Shown here: positions 25,852-35,426 of the stretch, one piece after another
Numbering within the stretch: position 1 is the first letter of the stretch
Layout: the number at the start of each line of letters is the position of its first letter
NCBI GenBank assembly: GCA_020636095.1
Contig: JACJYN010000005.1
Coordinates: 62,001 to 126,000, forward strand
Reading direction: 5' to 3'
Source of the DNA: Lewinellaceae bacterium
Lineage (GTDB): Bacteria; Bacteroidota; Bacteroidia; Chitinophagales; Saprospiraceae
DNA length: 64,000 nucleotides
The notes under the pieces: model-generated
Databases searched by the model: none
Seen by the model: only the letters and a program-made list of their open reading frames with translations
Told to the model about the DNA's origin: nothing
Translations under genes and position numbers: made by a program

Positions 25852-28800
25852 ATGAATTACCTAAAACCAGAAGAGAACCCACTTCGGTTAGTCGTACCAA
25901 CCGGCCATACAAAAGCGATCTCTTCAGTCGCCTTCTCTCCGAACCGGCGCCTGGTGCTCACCGGCAGCAAGGATGGGATCGCCAAACTTTGGAACCTCGA
26001 AGGCCAGGAACTAGTCGCTTTTGCGGCTGCCAGCGCCGACAAAGTATTCGCTGTTGCATTCTCAAAGGACGGCAATACCATACTTACGGGCAATGAGGAT
26101 AAAAAAGCCAGGCTATGGGGGCTACCGGGAAATTTGATCCGGGAAATACCGAATGGTGATGTGAACCGCTTGTTATTATCCAAAGTTTCAGAGTCCGTTT
26201 ATGGAATTACGGCTTCCGCCCTTTATGCGGATACCGGTTTAATCGTAAACGGGCACATGGGCGGCAAGCTTACCTTATGGAAAGTCAATGGGGAATTTGC
26301 AGGAATCTGCAAGCATCCGGAAGCAAGCGAAAGTCATCATAACGCCTGGATCCATGCCGTCGCTTTTTCGCCGGAAGGGAAACTGTTCCTAAGTGGCAGC
26401 AGAGATAAAACCGCCATCCTCTGGGATCTGGAGGGGAATAAAAAACAAACCTTTCAGGGCCAACACGAGGGAGAAGTGTCATCCGTTGCTTTCTCGCTTA
26501 AAGGAGACAGGGTGCTTACCGGCGGATATGACGGTAAAGCAGTTCTTTGGACTCAGGACGGCTCAATTGACAGGGCTTTCCAGGCGCCTGGCCATGGCCG
26601 CATTCACGCCATCGCTTTTTTCCCTAAAGAAGATCACGACGCTTATATCCTCGCCGGGACGGATCAAGGCGCCGTCTTATGGGATAAAAAGGGGAATGTC
26701 TATCGGGAATTCAAAGGGCAGGGGGCATTAACGGCGGTTGCTTTTTCACCCGACGGCGAGTTGATCTTCAGCGGCAGCCCGGATAGCAAACCCAGATTGT
26801 GGGGCCTGGACGGAAATTTAAAAAAGATATTCGAAGGCCACGCCTCCTGTATTAATGCCGTATCCTGTTCGAAAAAAAACCAAATCCTCTGCGGGAGCAG
26901 TGATGGAACAGCAAAGCTCTGGGACCCCGGTAAGAGTCAGATCCAGGTTTTTGAAGGTGGCGGCTCTGTCTCTTCCGTCGCTTTTTCTCCCGGGGAAGAT
27001 TTTATCCTCACGGGTAGTGGCAAAGCGAGGTTGTGGAACCTGGCGGGCGAAGTTCATCCGCCAAAACCAAAAGAACTGGAAGGACACGAAGGCATCACTT
27101 CGGTGGCTTTTTCTCCCAGCGGCCGATTCCTACTCACCGGCGGCCACGATACAACCGCAAAAAGCTGGGATCTTACCGGAAACAAACAAGCGGAATTCAT
27201 CGGGCATACAGCGAAAATTAACTCGGTAGCTTTTTCTCCCGATGAAAAATGGGTGCTCACCTCCGGTGGCGATTTCAGCCCGGATGGGAATTACAGCGCC
27301 GCCCGTATCTGGGACCTCAAAGGAAACCTGAAACAAGATCTCAAAGGAAATACCCATGCGGTTTCTTCCGCTGTTTTTTGCCCTGCCGGGAATGAATTGT
27401 TGATATTTACGACCGGTGGCGTCGATGCCAACGCCCGCTTGTGGAGCCTCGATGGAAAACAAAAAAAAGGGCCGCTCAGGGACCCCAGAACCGATTTCGG
27501 GCTTACCTCCGGGGCATTCGACCCCCATGGCAATTATCTGCTCACTGGCTGCAGCAACGGAACAGCAAGGCTGTTGAATCTCGATGGCAACGAAATACAC
27601 CTTCTGGAAAAACATCTCGCCGACATTACTTCTGTCGCGTTCTCTCCGGATGGGAAATATGTTCTTACCGCAGGAGAAGATGGAGCCATTATCATTTGGA
27701 ACAAAATATCCGGCGAAAAAATGGCGACTTTGGCCTACCTCGATCAAGAGGACTGGGCCGCCATCGCTCCTTCTGGCCTCTTCGACGCCTCGCCTGGCGC
27801 TATGCTGAAAATGTATTTTGTGTCCGGGCTCGAAGTAATCGAGCTCGATCAGCTCAAGGAACGGTATTACGAACCGGGCCTTTTATCGAAAATAGTGGAA
27901 GGAAAGGAGGAGGATATTCGCTATGTGGACGAATTGGAGGATGCGCCCCTTTATCCCAAACTTAACAAATATACAATAGCGAATGGCCGGCTGCAGATCG
28001 AGTTGGAAGAGCGAAGCGGAGGTATTGGAAAAGCAAGCTTGTTTATCAATAATAAGGAGGTGCTGGAAGACGCCAACCCTGATAGGAAAACTGCTTTTGA
28101 AATTGAGCTGCCATCATTTAAATCCTATTTTTTACCGGGCAAAGAGCAGAATACCATTGCCCTTCGCCTCTATAATAAAGAAGGCTGGCTGAAAAGCCCG
28201 GTACATCAAGTGAAATATACCGATGATGCTATCGGCTCAAAAGGGATTGAGATCAGTGATGAAGAATCGGAAGAGATCATGCTTCCGAAGCCCTGCTTGT
28301 ATGCCATTATCACAGGCACTTCCAAATACAGAGGAGGCAAACTGGACCTGGCCTATCCCGATCAGGATGCCGCCAGTATGGCTTCCGCAATACGGGCGGC
28401 CGGCAAGAAACTCTTTGATGACCGGCTGGATATACAGTTGCTGACGACCCAGCCTGGAAAGGACTCAACGCTTTCCAGTAAAAAAAATATTGAAGCAGCT
28501 TTTGCCAGACTGGCAGGAAAAGCCCAGCCGCAGGATGTGGTATTTGTTTATTTCTCCGGGCATGGGGCCAATTACGGAAGCGCGGAAAAAGGCCAGTTTT
28601 ATTATCTGACCAAAGATATTGGAAGCCCCAACCTAAGCGATTCCCAAATTCGCAAAAATGGCGCGGTCTCTTCGGAAGAACTAACCAGATGGCTCAATAA
28701 TATTCCGGCCCGAAAACAGGTGCTCGTCTTCGATACCTGTCATTCGGGTAAAGTGATAGAAGGGCTGACTGCCGGGAGGAAATCTCTGGACTCCACCCAG

Positions 28801-29466
28801 GAAAGAGCGCTCGAACGGATGAAGGACCGTACCGGTATGTTTGTGCTGGCCGGCAGCTCTGCCGATAAGGTCAGTTTTGAGGCGTCCCGGTACGGACAAG
28901 GCTTGCTAACTTACAGCTTGCTGTGGGGTATGAAAGGCGCCGCCTTGAAAAAAGATGATACATCCAGGCCGACGGTGGACGTTATGAAATTATTCCAGTA
29001 TTCAAGGGACGAAGTGCCTCGGCTAGCCAAAGATATTGCACAAGCGCAGGAACCGGTGCTGGCCTTTCCTTTTGGAGGAGACAGTTTTCCAATCGGTATC
29101 ACCGATTCCGAAACGCAGGCAGCCATTAAACTGGCGCAACCCAAGCCGATCTTTATCCGGTCTGTTTTCCTGGACAGCCAGAAATATATTGACCACCTGG
29201 AACTTTCCGCCGCCCTGGATAACCGCTTTATCGAAGCCGCCGCAAAAGGGAAAGATGCCCAGGCGATATTTGTCGATACCTCTTCTTTTCCCAACGCCTG
29301 GATCGTGCGAGGCCTGTACTCAGAGAAAAAGGGTAAATACGAGGTGAAGGCTAAATTGTACCAGGGAAAAGAGTTGAAACAAGATCTTACACTCACCGGA
29401 AAGGAAGCCTCCGAGCTGGCTCAAAACCTGGAAAAACAGATCGCCACAATAATTAAAATAAAATAA
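25852..29466 (+). CDS. WD40-repeat protein with C-terminal caspase-like (C14) protease domain
   Basis: 1204 residues, no signal peptide. Fourteen WD40 repeats (SSVAFSPxGxxxLTGSxDGxAxLWxLxG) fill about residues 15-625, enough for two seven-bladed propellers. A linker with DWAAIAPSGLFDASPGA and beta-sandwich-like sequence follows (about 630-805). The peptidase C14 domain spans about 815-1095: the catalytic histidine is 904 in YFSGHGA and the cysteine 963 in VFDTCHSG, both intact. The C-terminal 110 residues are unlike anything I know. The sensor-before-protease order is the reverse of common bacterial caspase-WD40 proteins. It is the first gene of an operon; the nuclease gene starts 11 bp later. 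Predicted role: propellers bind a trigger, releasing a cytosolic protease. Confidence 0.9.
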   Translation: MNYLKPEENPLRLVVPTGHTKAISSVAFSPNRRLVLTGSKDGIAKLWNLEGQELVAFAAASADKVFAVAFSKDGNTILTGNEDKKARLWGLPGNLIREIPNGDVNRLLLSKVSESVYGITASALYADTGLIVNGHMGGKLTLWKVNGEFAGICKHPEASESHHNAWIHAVAFSPEGKLFLSGSRDKTAILWDLEGNKKQTFQGQHEGEVSSVAFSLKGDRVLTGGYDGKAVLWTQDGSIDRAFQAPGHGRIHAIAFFPKEDHDAYILAGTDQGAVLWDKKGNVYREFKGQGALTAVAFSPDGELIFSGSPDSKPRLWGLDGNLKKIFEGHASCINAVSCSKKNQILCGSSDGTAKLWDPGKSQIQVFEGGGSVSSVAFSPGEDFILTGSGKARLWNLAGEVHPPKPKELEGHEGITSVAFSPSGRFLLTGGHDTTAKSWDLTGNKQAEFIGHTAKINSVAFSPDEKWVLTSGGDFSPDGNYSAARIWDLKGNLKQDLKGNTHAVSSAVFCPAGNELLIFTTGGVDANARLWSLDGKQKKGPLRDPRTDFGLTSGAFDPHGNYLLTGCSNGTARLLNLDGNEIHLLEKHLADITSVAFSPDGKYVLTAGEDGAIIIWNKISGEKMATLAYLDQEDWAAIAPSGLFDASPGAMLKMYFVSGLEVIELDQLKERYYEPGLLSKIVEGKEEDIRYVDELEDAPLYPKLNKYTIANGRLQIELEERSGGIGKASLFINNKEVLEDANPDRKTAFEIELPSFKSYFLPGKEQNTIALRLYNKEGWLKSPVHQVKYTDDAIGSKGIEISDEESEEIMLPKPCLYAIITGTSKYRGGKLDLAYPDQDAASMASAIRAAGKKLFDDRLDIQLLTTQPGKDSTLSSKKNIEAAFARLAGKAQPQDVVFVYFSGHGANYGSAEKGQFYYLTKDIGSPNLSDSQIRKNGAVSSEELTRWLNNIPARKQVLVFDTCHSGKVIEGLTAGRKSLDSTQERALERMKDRTGMFVLAGSSADKVSFEASRYGQGLLTYSLLWGMKGAALKKDDTSRPTVDVMKLFQYSRDEVPRLAKDIAQAQEPVLAFPFGGDSFPIGITDSETQAAIKLAQPKPIFIRSVFLDSQKYIDHLELSAALDNRFIEAAAKGKDAQAIFVDTSSFPNAWIVRGLYSEKKGKYEVKAKLYQGKELKQDLTLTGKEASELAQNLEKQIATIIKIK

Positions 29467-29476
29467 AACCTATATT

Positions 29477-30427
29477 ATGACTATAGCGGAAAAGCTCAAA
29501 AACGCAAAAGGTTATCAAGCCGACTTCATCGGCCCGGAATTCAAAGTGCCCTTTCCCCGGCTAAGCGAGTCGCAAAAAGCGGAGATCGCCTTTTTGAAAG
29601 GCTCCAAACAGGACTACCTCCTTCACTATCAAAACTATAGTGTCGTTCAGAACAAAAAGCGGAAATTCCCCTTTTTTACGGCTGCAAATATTGACGGGGC
29701 CTTGTTTAAAGAGCTGAGCCGCAAAGACTCCTGGCGTTTAGATCCCCGGATTAACCGGAATCATCAGTGGGGGGCTGAATTGTACAAGGCGAAAAAAAGC
29801 GATTTTGACAAAGGGCACATGACCAAGCGGGAAGATGTACAGTGGGGAGCTACTCCCAAGGAAGCCCGGATGGGGGCTGAACTCACTTTTTTCTACACGA
29901 ACGCCGTCCCGCAGGTAAGCAACCTCAACCGGCAGATCTGGCAGTCACTGGAGACCTATATCCTCAAAAAAGAAACCGTTAAGCGCGGAATGAAAATCAA
30001 TTTGTTCACCGGGCCGGTGCTGGAGGATGGGGATCCGGTCTTTAAAACGGCGGTGAAGGGCAATCAAAAGATCAAAATCCCCACCCTCTTTTGGAAAGTC
30101 ATCTATTTCCGGCGGGACAACGACGACAAATTATATAAATTGGGCTTTTTGATGGGGCAGGAAGCGTTGTTGTTAAAAAACGACATCGTTTTTCCCCGGG
30201 ATCGTTCCAGGAATATTTTTATGGAATTTCCGATGTCCGAAACCTACCAGGTCAAAATGTCAACCATTGAGGAATTTACCAAATTGGAGTTCCCTCCGGC
30301 CTATGAACTGTATAAAAAAACGGAAGCCACGCCCTTGCAAAAAATAGTCGATCGCGTACAGGCTAAAAATGTATTGGGTGAGGAAACCGACGGCCCTGAT
30401 TACGAAATAGAGGGGCTGGTTTTGTGA
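29477..30427 (+). CDS. DNA/RNA non-specific endonuclease (NucA/EndoG family), no signal peptide
   Basis: 316 residues of the beta-beta-alpha-metal nuclease family PF01223. The core motif is FDKGHMTKRED with the general-base histidine at 114, preceded by YQNYSVVQNKKRKFPFFTA and followed by FFYTNAVPQVSNLNRQIWQSLE, which supplies the metal-binding asparagine. These nucleases cut single- and double-stranded DNA and RNA with one magnesium ion. Most bacterial members are exported, but this one has no signal peptide or membrane segment, so it should act inside the cell. A 50-residue N-terminal part and the last 40 residues are extra and could be removed by the proteases encoded on either side. Spacing to neighbours is 10 and 60 bp. 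Confidence 0.9.
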   Translation: MTIAEKLKNAKGYQADFIGPEFKVPFPRLSESQKAEIAFLKGSKQDYLLHYQNYSVVQNKKRKFPFFTAANIDGALFKELSRKDSWRLDPRINRNHQWGAELYKAKKSDFDKGHMTKREDVQWGATPKEARMGAELTFFYTNAVPQVSNLNRQIWQSLETYILKKETVKRGMKINLFTGPVLEDGDPVFKTAVKGNQKIKIPTLFWKVIYFRRDNDDKLYKLGFLMGQEALLLKNDIVFPRDRSRNIFMEFPMSETYQVKMSTIEEFTKLEFPPAYELYKKTEATPLQKIVDRVQAKNVLGEETDGPDYEIEGLVL

Positions 30428-30487
30428 AATGGAAAGCCGGATAAAAATTGCGAACACCGAAATCGGTTAATAATTCAAACATGCAAC

Positions 30488-32692
30488 ATGGCAAGAAGCA
30501 GCAAACCTAAGCATTCATCCCCTGATCTCTATGCTTTACTGATCGGTATCAACAGCTATAAAAATAACAAGTTGGGCGGATGCGAAAATGATGTCAGGCG
30601 GGTCCGGGCCTACCTCGACCATTCATTTGTGATCGGACAATTTGGAAAGATCCGTACCAGGGAATTGCTTAATGAGCAGGCTACGAAAGACAATATTGTC
30701 CAGGCTTTTAAAGATCACCTGGGGAAGGCGAAGAAAAACGATACGGTATTGCTCTATTTTTCCGGGCATGGCGCCCGGGAAAGAACCGGGTTGTCCATTT
30801 TTCAGGAAGAGGAGGTGGATGGAAATATTGGGGGTATTTTGTGTGCTACTTTTGAGGGTAAGGAACAGGCCAACTTGTATCGGCATGTATTGAGCAATAA
30901 AGAACTGCGCTACCTCATTCGCCCGCTGGCTATGGACGAGGCGAATGAAACGAAAGCGCATGTGGTGGCCATTTTTGACTGTTGTAACTCCGGCTCTAAC
31001 ACCCGTTCCGTCACTGAGCATGAATTGCCGGGGAATTCCCGCCAGGTCAGCCGGCAAGCCTTACCCGGCCGGGCCGTTGATCAGTTCATTTTCAAGGAAA
31101 ACCCGGAGATACTGGCCCGGCTGAAAAAGCAGGGACAATCGCTGGATGAAATCCTGCCTCAGGGCGATCACGTCATGCTGGCCGCCTGCCGGGAGGTGGA
31201 ACTGGCCTGGGAAAGAAAAATAGATGGGGACAAGCTCAGTGGCGCCTTTACTACCGCGCTGATCGATGTGCTCCAACAGCACAAGGGGCATATCAGCTAT
31301 CACGAATTATATTCGCGGGTACTGAACCGAATGAAGTTCAGCCTGTCCACCGTCAAAGATAATAAAGGGCAAACTCCGCAGGTGTACGTGCGTACTCGTA
31401 ATTTGAACGACCGCTATAATATATTCCTGACCAATCAGCCCAATGAGCAGCCTTCCTACGGTTCGGTGGAATACAGCGATGAAGACCGGGAATGGCGGAT
31501 TGACCTGGGGGCCTTTCACGGCATTCCCGCCGATCAGAAAAAGGCGCCTACAAAGGTGAAGGTGTACCCGCTCAAAAAGAAACGGGAAGCGGTCGAGGCC
31601 AAGGTCAAAAAGGCCTACCCCTTTTACGCGACCCTGGATTTTTCTTCTTCGGCTAAGCCTGAAAAAGGCACGACCTACCGGGGCGAACTCGAAGGGCTGG
31701 GTATCTCGCCTATTAATGTATTCGTAAAGGGCGAAAGAACGGCTAAAGAAGAAACGAAAAAAATACTGAAAACCAAATTGGACGAATCCGGCGGGCAATT
31801 GTTTAAGCTGGTAACTAAAGAGCTGGATGCCGATTTCGTGTTGCGCACAAAAAAGGGCGTTTTCTCTATTTCCCGCCCTTTTGATGAAACCCGTCCGGTC
31901 GTAAAAGAACTTCATTATACCGATGGACAGGGGGAATTTAGTGCCCGGGCAACAGATGCAGTTTACACTTACCTCCAGCAGATCAGCCGCTGGTCTTTTC
32001 TGAAAGGCCTGGAGCATACCAGCAATGAATTACCGGCCAGCCTGGTGGGCAAAACCACCATGTACCCGGTGGAGTTCCGCCTGTTCCGCTTAAATGAAAA
32101 GGATGGAACGGAACAACGCGTCCCCTCCCTGCCAAATGAAAGTGGTAAATTTATCGTGGAACCGGAAGCGACAAGCCAATCCGTTCAGTTGCGCATTGAA
32201 TTGGTCAATCACGCTCCCCAGATCCTGAATGCCAGCCTGGCGATTATGACCGGAGATTTTGGTTTTCTCGTTCCTCGCAAAAAATTCCTGATGAAGGCGC
32301 CGGTTTTTCAGCTTTATGAAGCGGAAGACGAATCCGGCGGGCATATTGTACGATCATTAGGAGGACTTCCCAAGTCTCTTTCCCCGGAAGCAAAAGCCAA
32401 CCTAGAGGGAAAGAAGTACGTTTCAATTTCTGTCGATAAGTATTACCGGGATTTTAATATACAAGGCGAGCAGACCTTTTTCAAACTCATCGCCAGCACC
32501 AAGCCGCTCGACGCTATCGAAACCTTTCACATGGAAGGGCTGGGCTATCCCGAAAAGGAACGCACGAAATCAAAAGGCGATTGGGGCGATGCCTATAAAC
32601 TGGAAGAACCCGATCTCCCGGAAGTGGAATGGGACGTCCGCACCATTGAAGTGTATATGACGAATCCGGGGTATGATCCGAATCAGGCCTGA
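30488..32692 (+). CDS. Caspase-like (C14) protease with large C-terminal extension
   Basis: 734 residues, no signal peptide. The caspase fold covers about 10-310: YALLIGINSYKNNKLGGCEND opens it, the catalytic histidine is 94 in YFSGHGA, and the cysteine is 166 in IFDCCNSG (metacaspase-like spacing, with N where H is more usual). The remaining 400 residues have a repeated-beta character (GSVEYSDEDREWRIDLGAF) and match bacterial caspase-family proteins only in a general way; they may bind a partner or substrate. It is third in the operon after the WD40-caspase and the nuclease and ends 6 bp before the stop of a minus-strand fragment. Family members cleave after arginine, lysine or aspartate; the specificity here is unknown. 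Confidence 0.9.
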   Translation: MARSSKPKHSSPDLYALLIGINSYKNNKLGGCENDVRRVRAYLDHSFVIGQFGKIRTRELLNEQATKDNIVQAFKDHLGKAKKNDTVLLYFSGHGARERTGLSIFQEEEVDGNIGGILCATFEGKEQANLYRHVLSNKELRYLIRPLAMDEANETKAHVVAIFDCCNSGSNTRSVTEHELPGNSRQVSRQALPGRAVDQFIFKENPEILARLKKQGQSLDEILPQGDHVMLAACREVELAWERKIDGDKLSGAFTTALIDVLQQHKGHISYHELYSRVLNRMKFSLSTVKDNKGQTPQVYVRTRNLNDRYNIFLTNQPNEQPSYGSVEYSDEDREWRIDLGAFHGIPADQKKAPTKVKVYPLKKKREAVEAKVKKAYPFYATLDFSSSAKPEKGTTYRGELEGLGISPINVFVKGERTAKEETKKILKTKLDESGGQLFKLVTKELDADFVLRTKKGVFSISRPFDETRPVVKELHYTDGQGEFSARATDAVYTYLQQISRWSFLKGLEHTSNELPASLVGKTTMYPVEFRLFRLNEKDGTEQRVPSLPNESGKFIVEPEATSQSVQLRIELVNHAPQILNASLAIMTGDFGFLVPRKKFLMKAPVFQLYEAEDESGGHIVRSLGGLPKSLSPEAKANLEGKKYVSISVDKYYRDFNIQGEQTFFKLIASTKPLDAIETFHMEGLGYPEKERTKSKGDWGDAYKLEEPDLPEVEWDVRTIEVYMTNPGYDPNQA

Positions 32693-32697
32693 CGGGT

Positions 32698-32982
32698 TCA
32701 CTTTGGCGCTTCCACCGGATTTTCCTTGGGTTTTTCCACAGCTACCGTTTCCACTGTAAAGGGCAATGCATTGGTCTCCTGCCCGTTGAGCAGCAGGCTT
32801 GCCCACAGGCGAGGGCTGCCGTTGTATTTAGCCATCAGGGTGGAGTCCAGGGAGAACATCACCATTTGGTCGGTCCAGAGTTCGACGGGAGCGGCCGAGG
32901 GCTGGCGGTTGATAGCCAGCTGGCGGAAAAACAGGCGTTTTGCGCCCCTTTCCGACTTACTCCCTGCCTGCCAGGCCGCCAA
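32698..32982 (-). pseudogene. Duplicated C-terminal fragment of the HEAT-like membrane protein
   Basis: The frame reads VELWTDQMVMFSLDSTLMA..NGSPRLWASLLLNGQETNALPFTVE, which is plainly the same as the end of the protein encoded at 33815-35356 (IELWTGQMVMFSLDTARLA..NGSPRLWASLLLNGQETNALPITVE). Homology begins only around 32940; before that the frame runs into non-coding repeat sequence, so there is no start domain. It is best seen as the 3' end left by a duplication of the neighbouring gene. A transcribed small protein cannot be excluded. Confidence 0.65.
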
Positions 32983-33294
32983 GGCTTGCCTGGCGGGTAG
33001 GCAGGCGTCAGTCGCTTCGCTCGTGTCCGACTTCGCACTTCCGACTTAAAAAGGAAGGGGAATAACAGCAACCATGGTACAGGGAAGCCGTGGAACCATC
33101 AATTCCAGGAACCCTGCACGGGCCATCTGCTACAGGAGTATTGATGAAAACCGAACCTGCCTGCCTGCCGGGGCAGGAGGAATATCCTGGCCTGCAAACA
33201 GGTCCAGGATATTCCTGTTGGCCCTACGCCAATGCCGGGGAACAAACAACCCCTAGGGCCCGGAGAAGAATAACTTCCCCATTTGATCCGGCTC
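32983..33294. other. Gene-free mosaic of hairpins and repeat pieces
   Basis: Just over 300 bp with three structures. A GC-rich hairpin lies around 32965-33005 (CTGCCTGCCAGGC with GCCTGGCGGGTAGGCAG), overlapping the fragment's non-homologous start. GGAATATCCTGG and CCAGGATATTCC form a perfect 12-bp stem around 33179-33215. At about 33254-33286 is a solo copy of the left arm of the 25605-25761 element, 29 or so of 31 bases alike. A CTTCGCACTTCCGACTT word near 33031 also occurs in similar form near 15395. No gene is supported. Confidence 0.55.
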
Positions 33295-33714
33295 CTAATC
33301 CCTGGAAGGGAACATTCCGGTGGTGCAGATAATAAAATTAATGCAGGTAGAGGGCTGCACATTGGGAATTTCCCTGCCCGTCCCTGTGACCACCATACTG
33401 GAAACCGTATCGGCGCTCATTTCCTTGTTGGTGTGGAGGTTGGCAACCTGCTGGGGATTGGCTTCTGTTCCGACCTCTTCGCCCAGCCTTCGCGGCGTGA
33501 GCCCCGGGCCGCTGCCGGGGTGCATGGGCACCCGCCCCCGCAGGTCGGGCAGGGCAAAGGTGGTTCTTCCGTCTCCGCCATACGTCGTCCCCAGTATGGA
33601 AAACAGGGCGCTGTGGTCGGCGATTTTCAGCATGCTGCCGTCGCAGAATGCCCAGCCTTTCGGAGCGAAGTTGCCGGCAAACATAACGATGGAACCAATA
33701 AATGCGTCGTTCAT
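33295..33714 (-). CDS. Phage tail collar domain protein (microcystin-dependent-protein-like)
   Basis: 139 residues from the ATG at 33714, chosen because MNDAFIGSIVMFAGNFAPKG is the usual start of this family; the longer frame overlaps the next gene. The tail-collar domain runs through GWAFCDGSMLKI, ALFSILGTTYGGDGRTTFALPDLRGRVPMH and ends NFIICTTGMFPSRD. Family members form trimeric fibres in phage tails, and free-standing copies occur in many non-phage bacterial loci. Compared with typical members the middle is short and lacks the histidine-rich run. It follows the HEAT-like gene by 100 bp on the same strand. No capsid, sheath or baseplate genes are near, so this is not a prophage. Confidence 0.85.
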   Translation of the reverse strand: MNDAFIGSIVMFAGNFAPKGWAFCDGSMLKIADHSALFSILGTTYGGDGRTTFALPDLRGRVPMHPGSGPGLTPRRLGEEVGTEANPQQVANLHTNKEMSADTVSSMVVTGTGREIPNVQPSTCINFIICTTGMFPSRD

Positions 33715-33814
33715 GATGGAAATTTTATCGGATGACCCGAGATAAGGGCGATCCATGGTTTGGTAATGAAATGGTTGTTTTTGTCTTTTGCCCCCGGGGT
33801 TCAACAGCTCTGCG

Positions 33815-35356
33815 TCAGGTTTTTGCCTTCGGCATATTTTCCGGCACTTCCTTTGGCGCCTCAACCGGGGCTTCTTTGGGGTTTTCCCTGGCTTCCACCG
33901 TGATAGGCAGGGCATTGGTCTCCTGCCCGTTCAGGAGCAGGCTTGCCCACAGGCGGGGGCTGCCGTTGTTTTGGGCCAGCCGGGCGGTGTCCAGGGAGAA
34001 CATGACCATTTGGCCGGTCCACAGCTCAATGTGGGCGTCTGTGGGCTGGTGGTTGAGGGCCAGCTGGAATTTGTCCTTATCGCTGGGCTCGCCGGTTCCC
34101 CGCAGGGACTGCCCGAAGAGGGTAACGGTGAGGCCTCCCTTGCCTTCGTTCTGGACGAGGTAGTGCAACTGCGGCGGCTGTTTCAGGTTCTGCCCGTCGG
34201 CGTACACCTGGATCAGGTGCATGGTGCGCTCCATGGCGTGGTCGATGCGGCCGATGGTCTGGCGGAGGTCGAAATCGGTGAGCACGCCTTCGGCCACGTA
34301 CTGGCTCTGGATGTAGGTGCCGTTGAGGTTCAGCTCCCAGACGAAGCTGGTGAAAGCGGTCTGCACCTGCACCAGGTCGGCCATGGCGCGCTGGATGCGT
34401 TCCAGCGGGTCTTTGAGGAATTGGGTGAGGATGGCGGCCAGCCCACCCAGGCCGGCCAGCACGCCGGTGACGCGCCCGCCCAGCTCCTGGCTGGCCACGG
34501 AAATGATCACGCCGCCCATAATGAGGATAGCGCCCATGGCGAAGGTGGCGACGTTGAGCTGCTGCAACAGGCGCATGGTCTTCTTGGCGTTGTCCACGGC
34601 ATCATTGAGCAGGATGGCGGCCTCTTCGCTGCGCGCCTTGGAGGGCTTCAGGTAGTATTCGGAGAGCAGTTCCTGACGGGCGGCCCGCTCGCGTTCCTCG
34701 CCGGTCACGGTGCGCACCAGGGCGTCGACGGCCACCCGGCCGCCGATGTTGCCCAGTATTTTGACGAGGTTTTCGCGGATATCGAGGTTTTCCTCCTTGG
34801 GCAGGCGTTTGCTGAGGGGCTCGATGGCCAGGCGCTCGAGCTGGCTTCTGATCCGGGCGTAAACCTCCGTTTTGTCGTCGAAGAACCAGCGGTCGCTCAT
34901 CTCGCCGAGCAGCTGGGTGATCCATTTCTGCACGGCGATCTCCTGTTCTTTCATCTGCTCTTCCATCAGCAACTTCAACATGGACTGCCCCATGCTGAAG
35001 GTGGCCTCTGGGATGAGGCTGCCGTCGGGCCGGCGCACCGTTTCGTCCTGGCTGGCTACGATGTCGGCGTAAGCTTTTGACCTTTCCCTCAGGGAGTAGC
35101 ACCAGCGGTAGATCTCGTTGGTGGTGTGGTTGTCCAGTTCGTCCTTGTCCAGTTTTTTGTCCTCGAAGACCCGCTTGACGGTGGGGTTCTGCTGGTCGTC
35201 CAGCACTTTATGGAAGACGTAGTCCCTCACTTCTGCTTCCTTGCTCAGGTCCTGGCGGTTGTTCAGCAGGTTGGTCAGGGCCAGCACGGCGCCGGGCACG
35301 TAGCGGGCCTTGTGGGAGGCGCGGTCGACCAGGGTGCCGTTCTTATCGCTTACCAC
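33815..35356 (-). CDS. HEAT-like membrane protein, C-terminal part (split from the next gene by lost bases)
   Basis: 513 residues from a GTG, but the frame is open upstream and continues naturally as ALKVILEKCVIWVVSDKNGT, so the GTG is not a true start. The N-terminal half is alpha-helical with alternating charged repeats; two hydrophobic helices (LNVATFAMGAILIMGGVIIS and GVLAGLGGLAAILTQFL, about 275-325) are followed by QTAFTSFVWELNLNGTYIQS and a beta-rich end (IELWTGQMVMFSLD ... PRLWASLLLNGQETN). Read together with 35427-36869 it makes a protein of about 1015 residues. Family unknown to me. It is convergent with the caspase operon and upstream of the tail-collar gene. Confidence 0.65.
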   Translation of the reverse strand: MVSDKNGTLVDRASHKARYVPGAVLALTNLLNNRQDLSKEAEVRDYVFHKVLDDQQNPTVKRVFEDKKLDKDELDNHTTNEIYRWCYSLRERSKAYADIVASQDETVRRPDGSLIPEATFSMGQSMLKLLMEEQMKEQEIAVQKWITQLLGEMSDRWFFDDKTEVYARIRSQLERLAIEPLSKRLPKEENLDIRENLVKILGNIGGRVAVDALVRTVTGEERERAARQELLSEYYLKPSKARSEEAAILLNDAVDNAKKTMRLLQQLNVATFAMGAILIMGGVIISVASQELGGRVTGVLAGLGGLAAILTQFLKDPLERIQRAMADLVQVQTAFTSFVWELNLNGTYIQSQYVAEGVLTDFDLRQTIGRIDHAMERTMHLIQVYADGQNLKQPPQLHYLVQNEGKGGLTVTLFGQSLRGTGEPSDKDKFQLALNHQPTDAHIELWTGQMVMFSLDTARLAQNNGSPRLWASLLLNGQETNALPITVEARENPKEAPVEAPKEVPENMPKAKT

Positions 35357-35426
35357 CCAGATGACGCATTTTTCGAGGATTACCTTCAGGGCGGCCTCTC
35401 GCTGCCGTACTCGATGGCGCTGGCGA

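Noticed and set aside
33295..33714. Prophage or tail-like particle locus suggested by the tail-collar gene
   Set aside because: No sheath, tube, baseplate, capsid, integrase or terminase genes in the flanking 10 kb.
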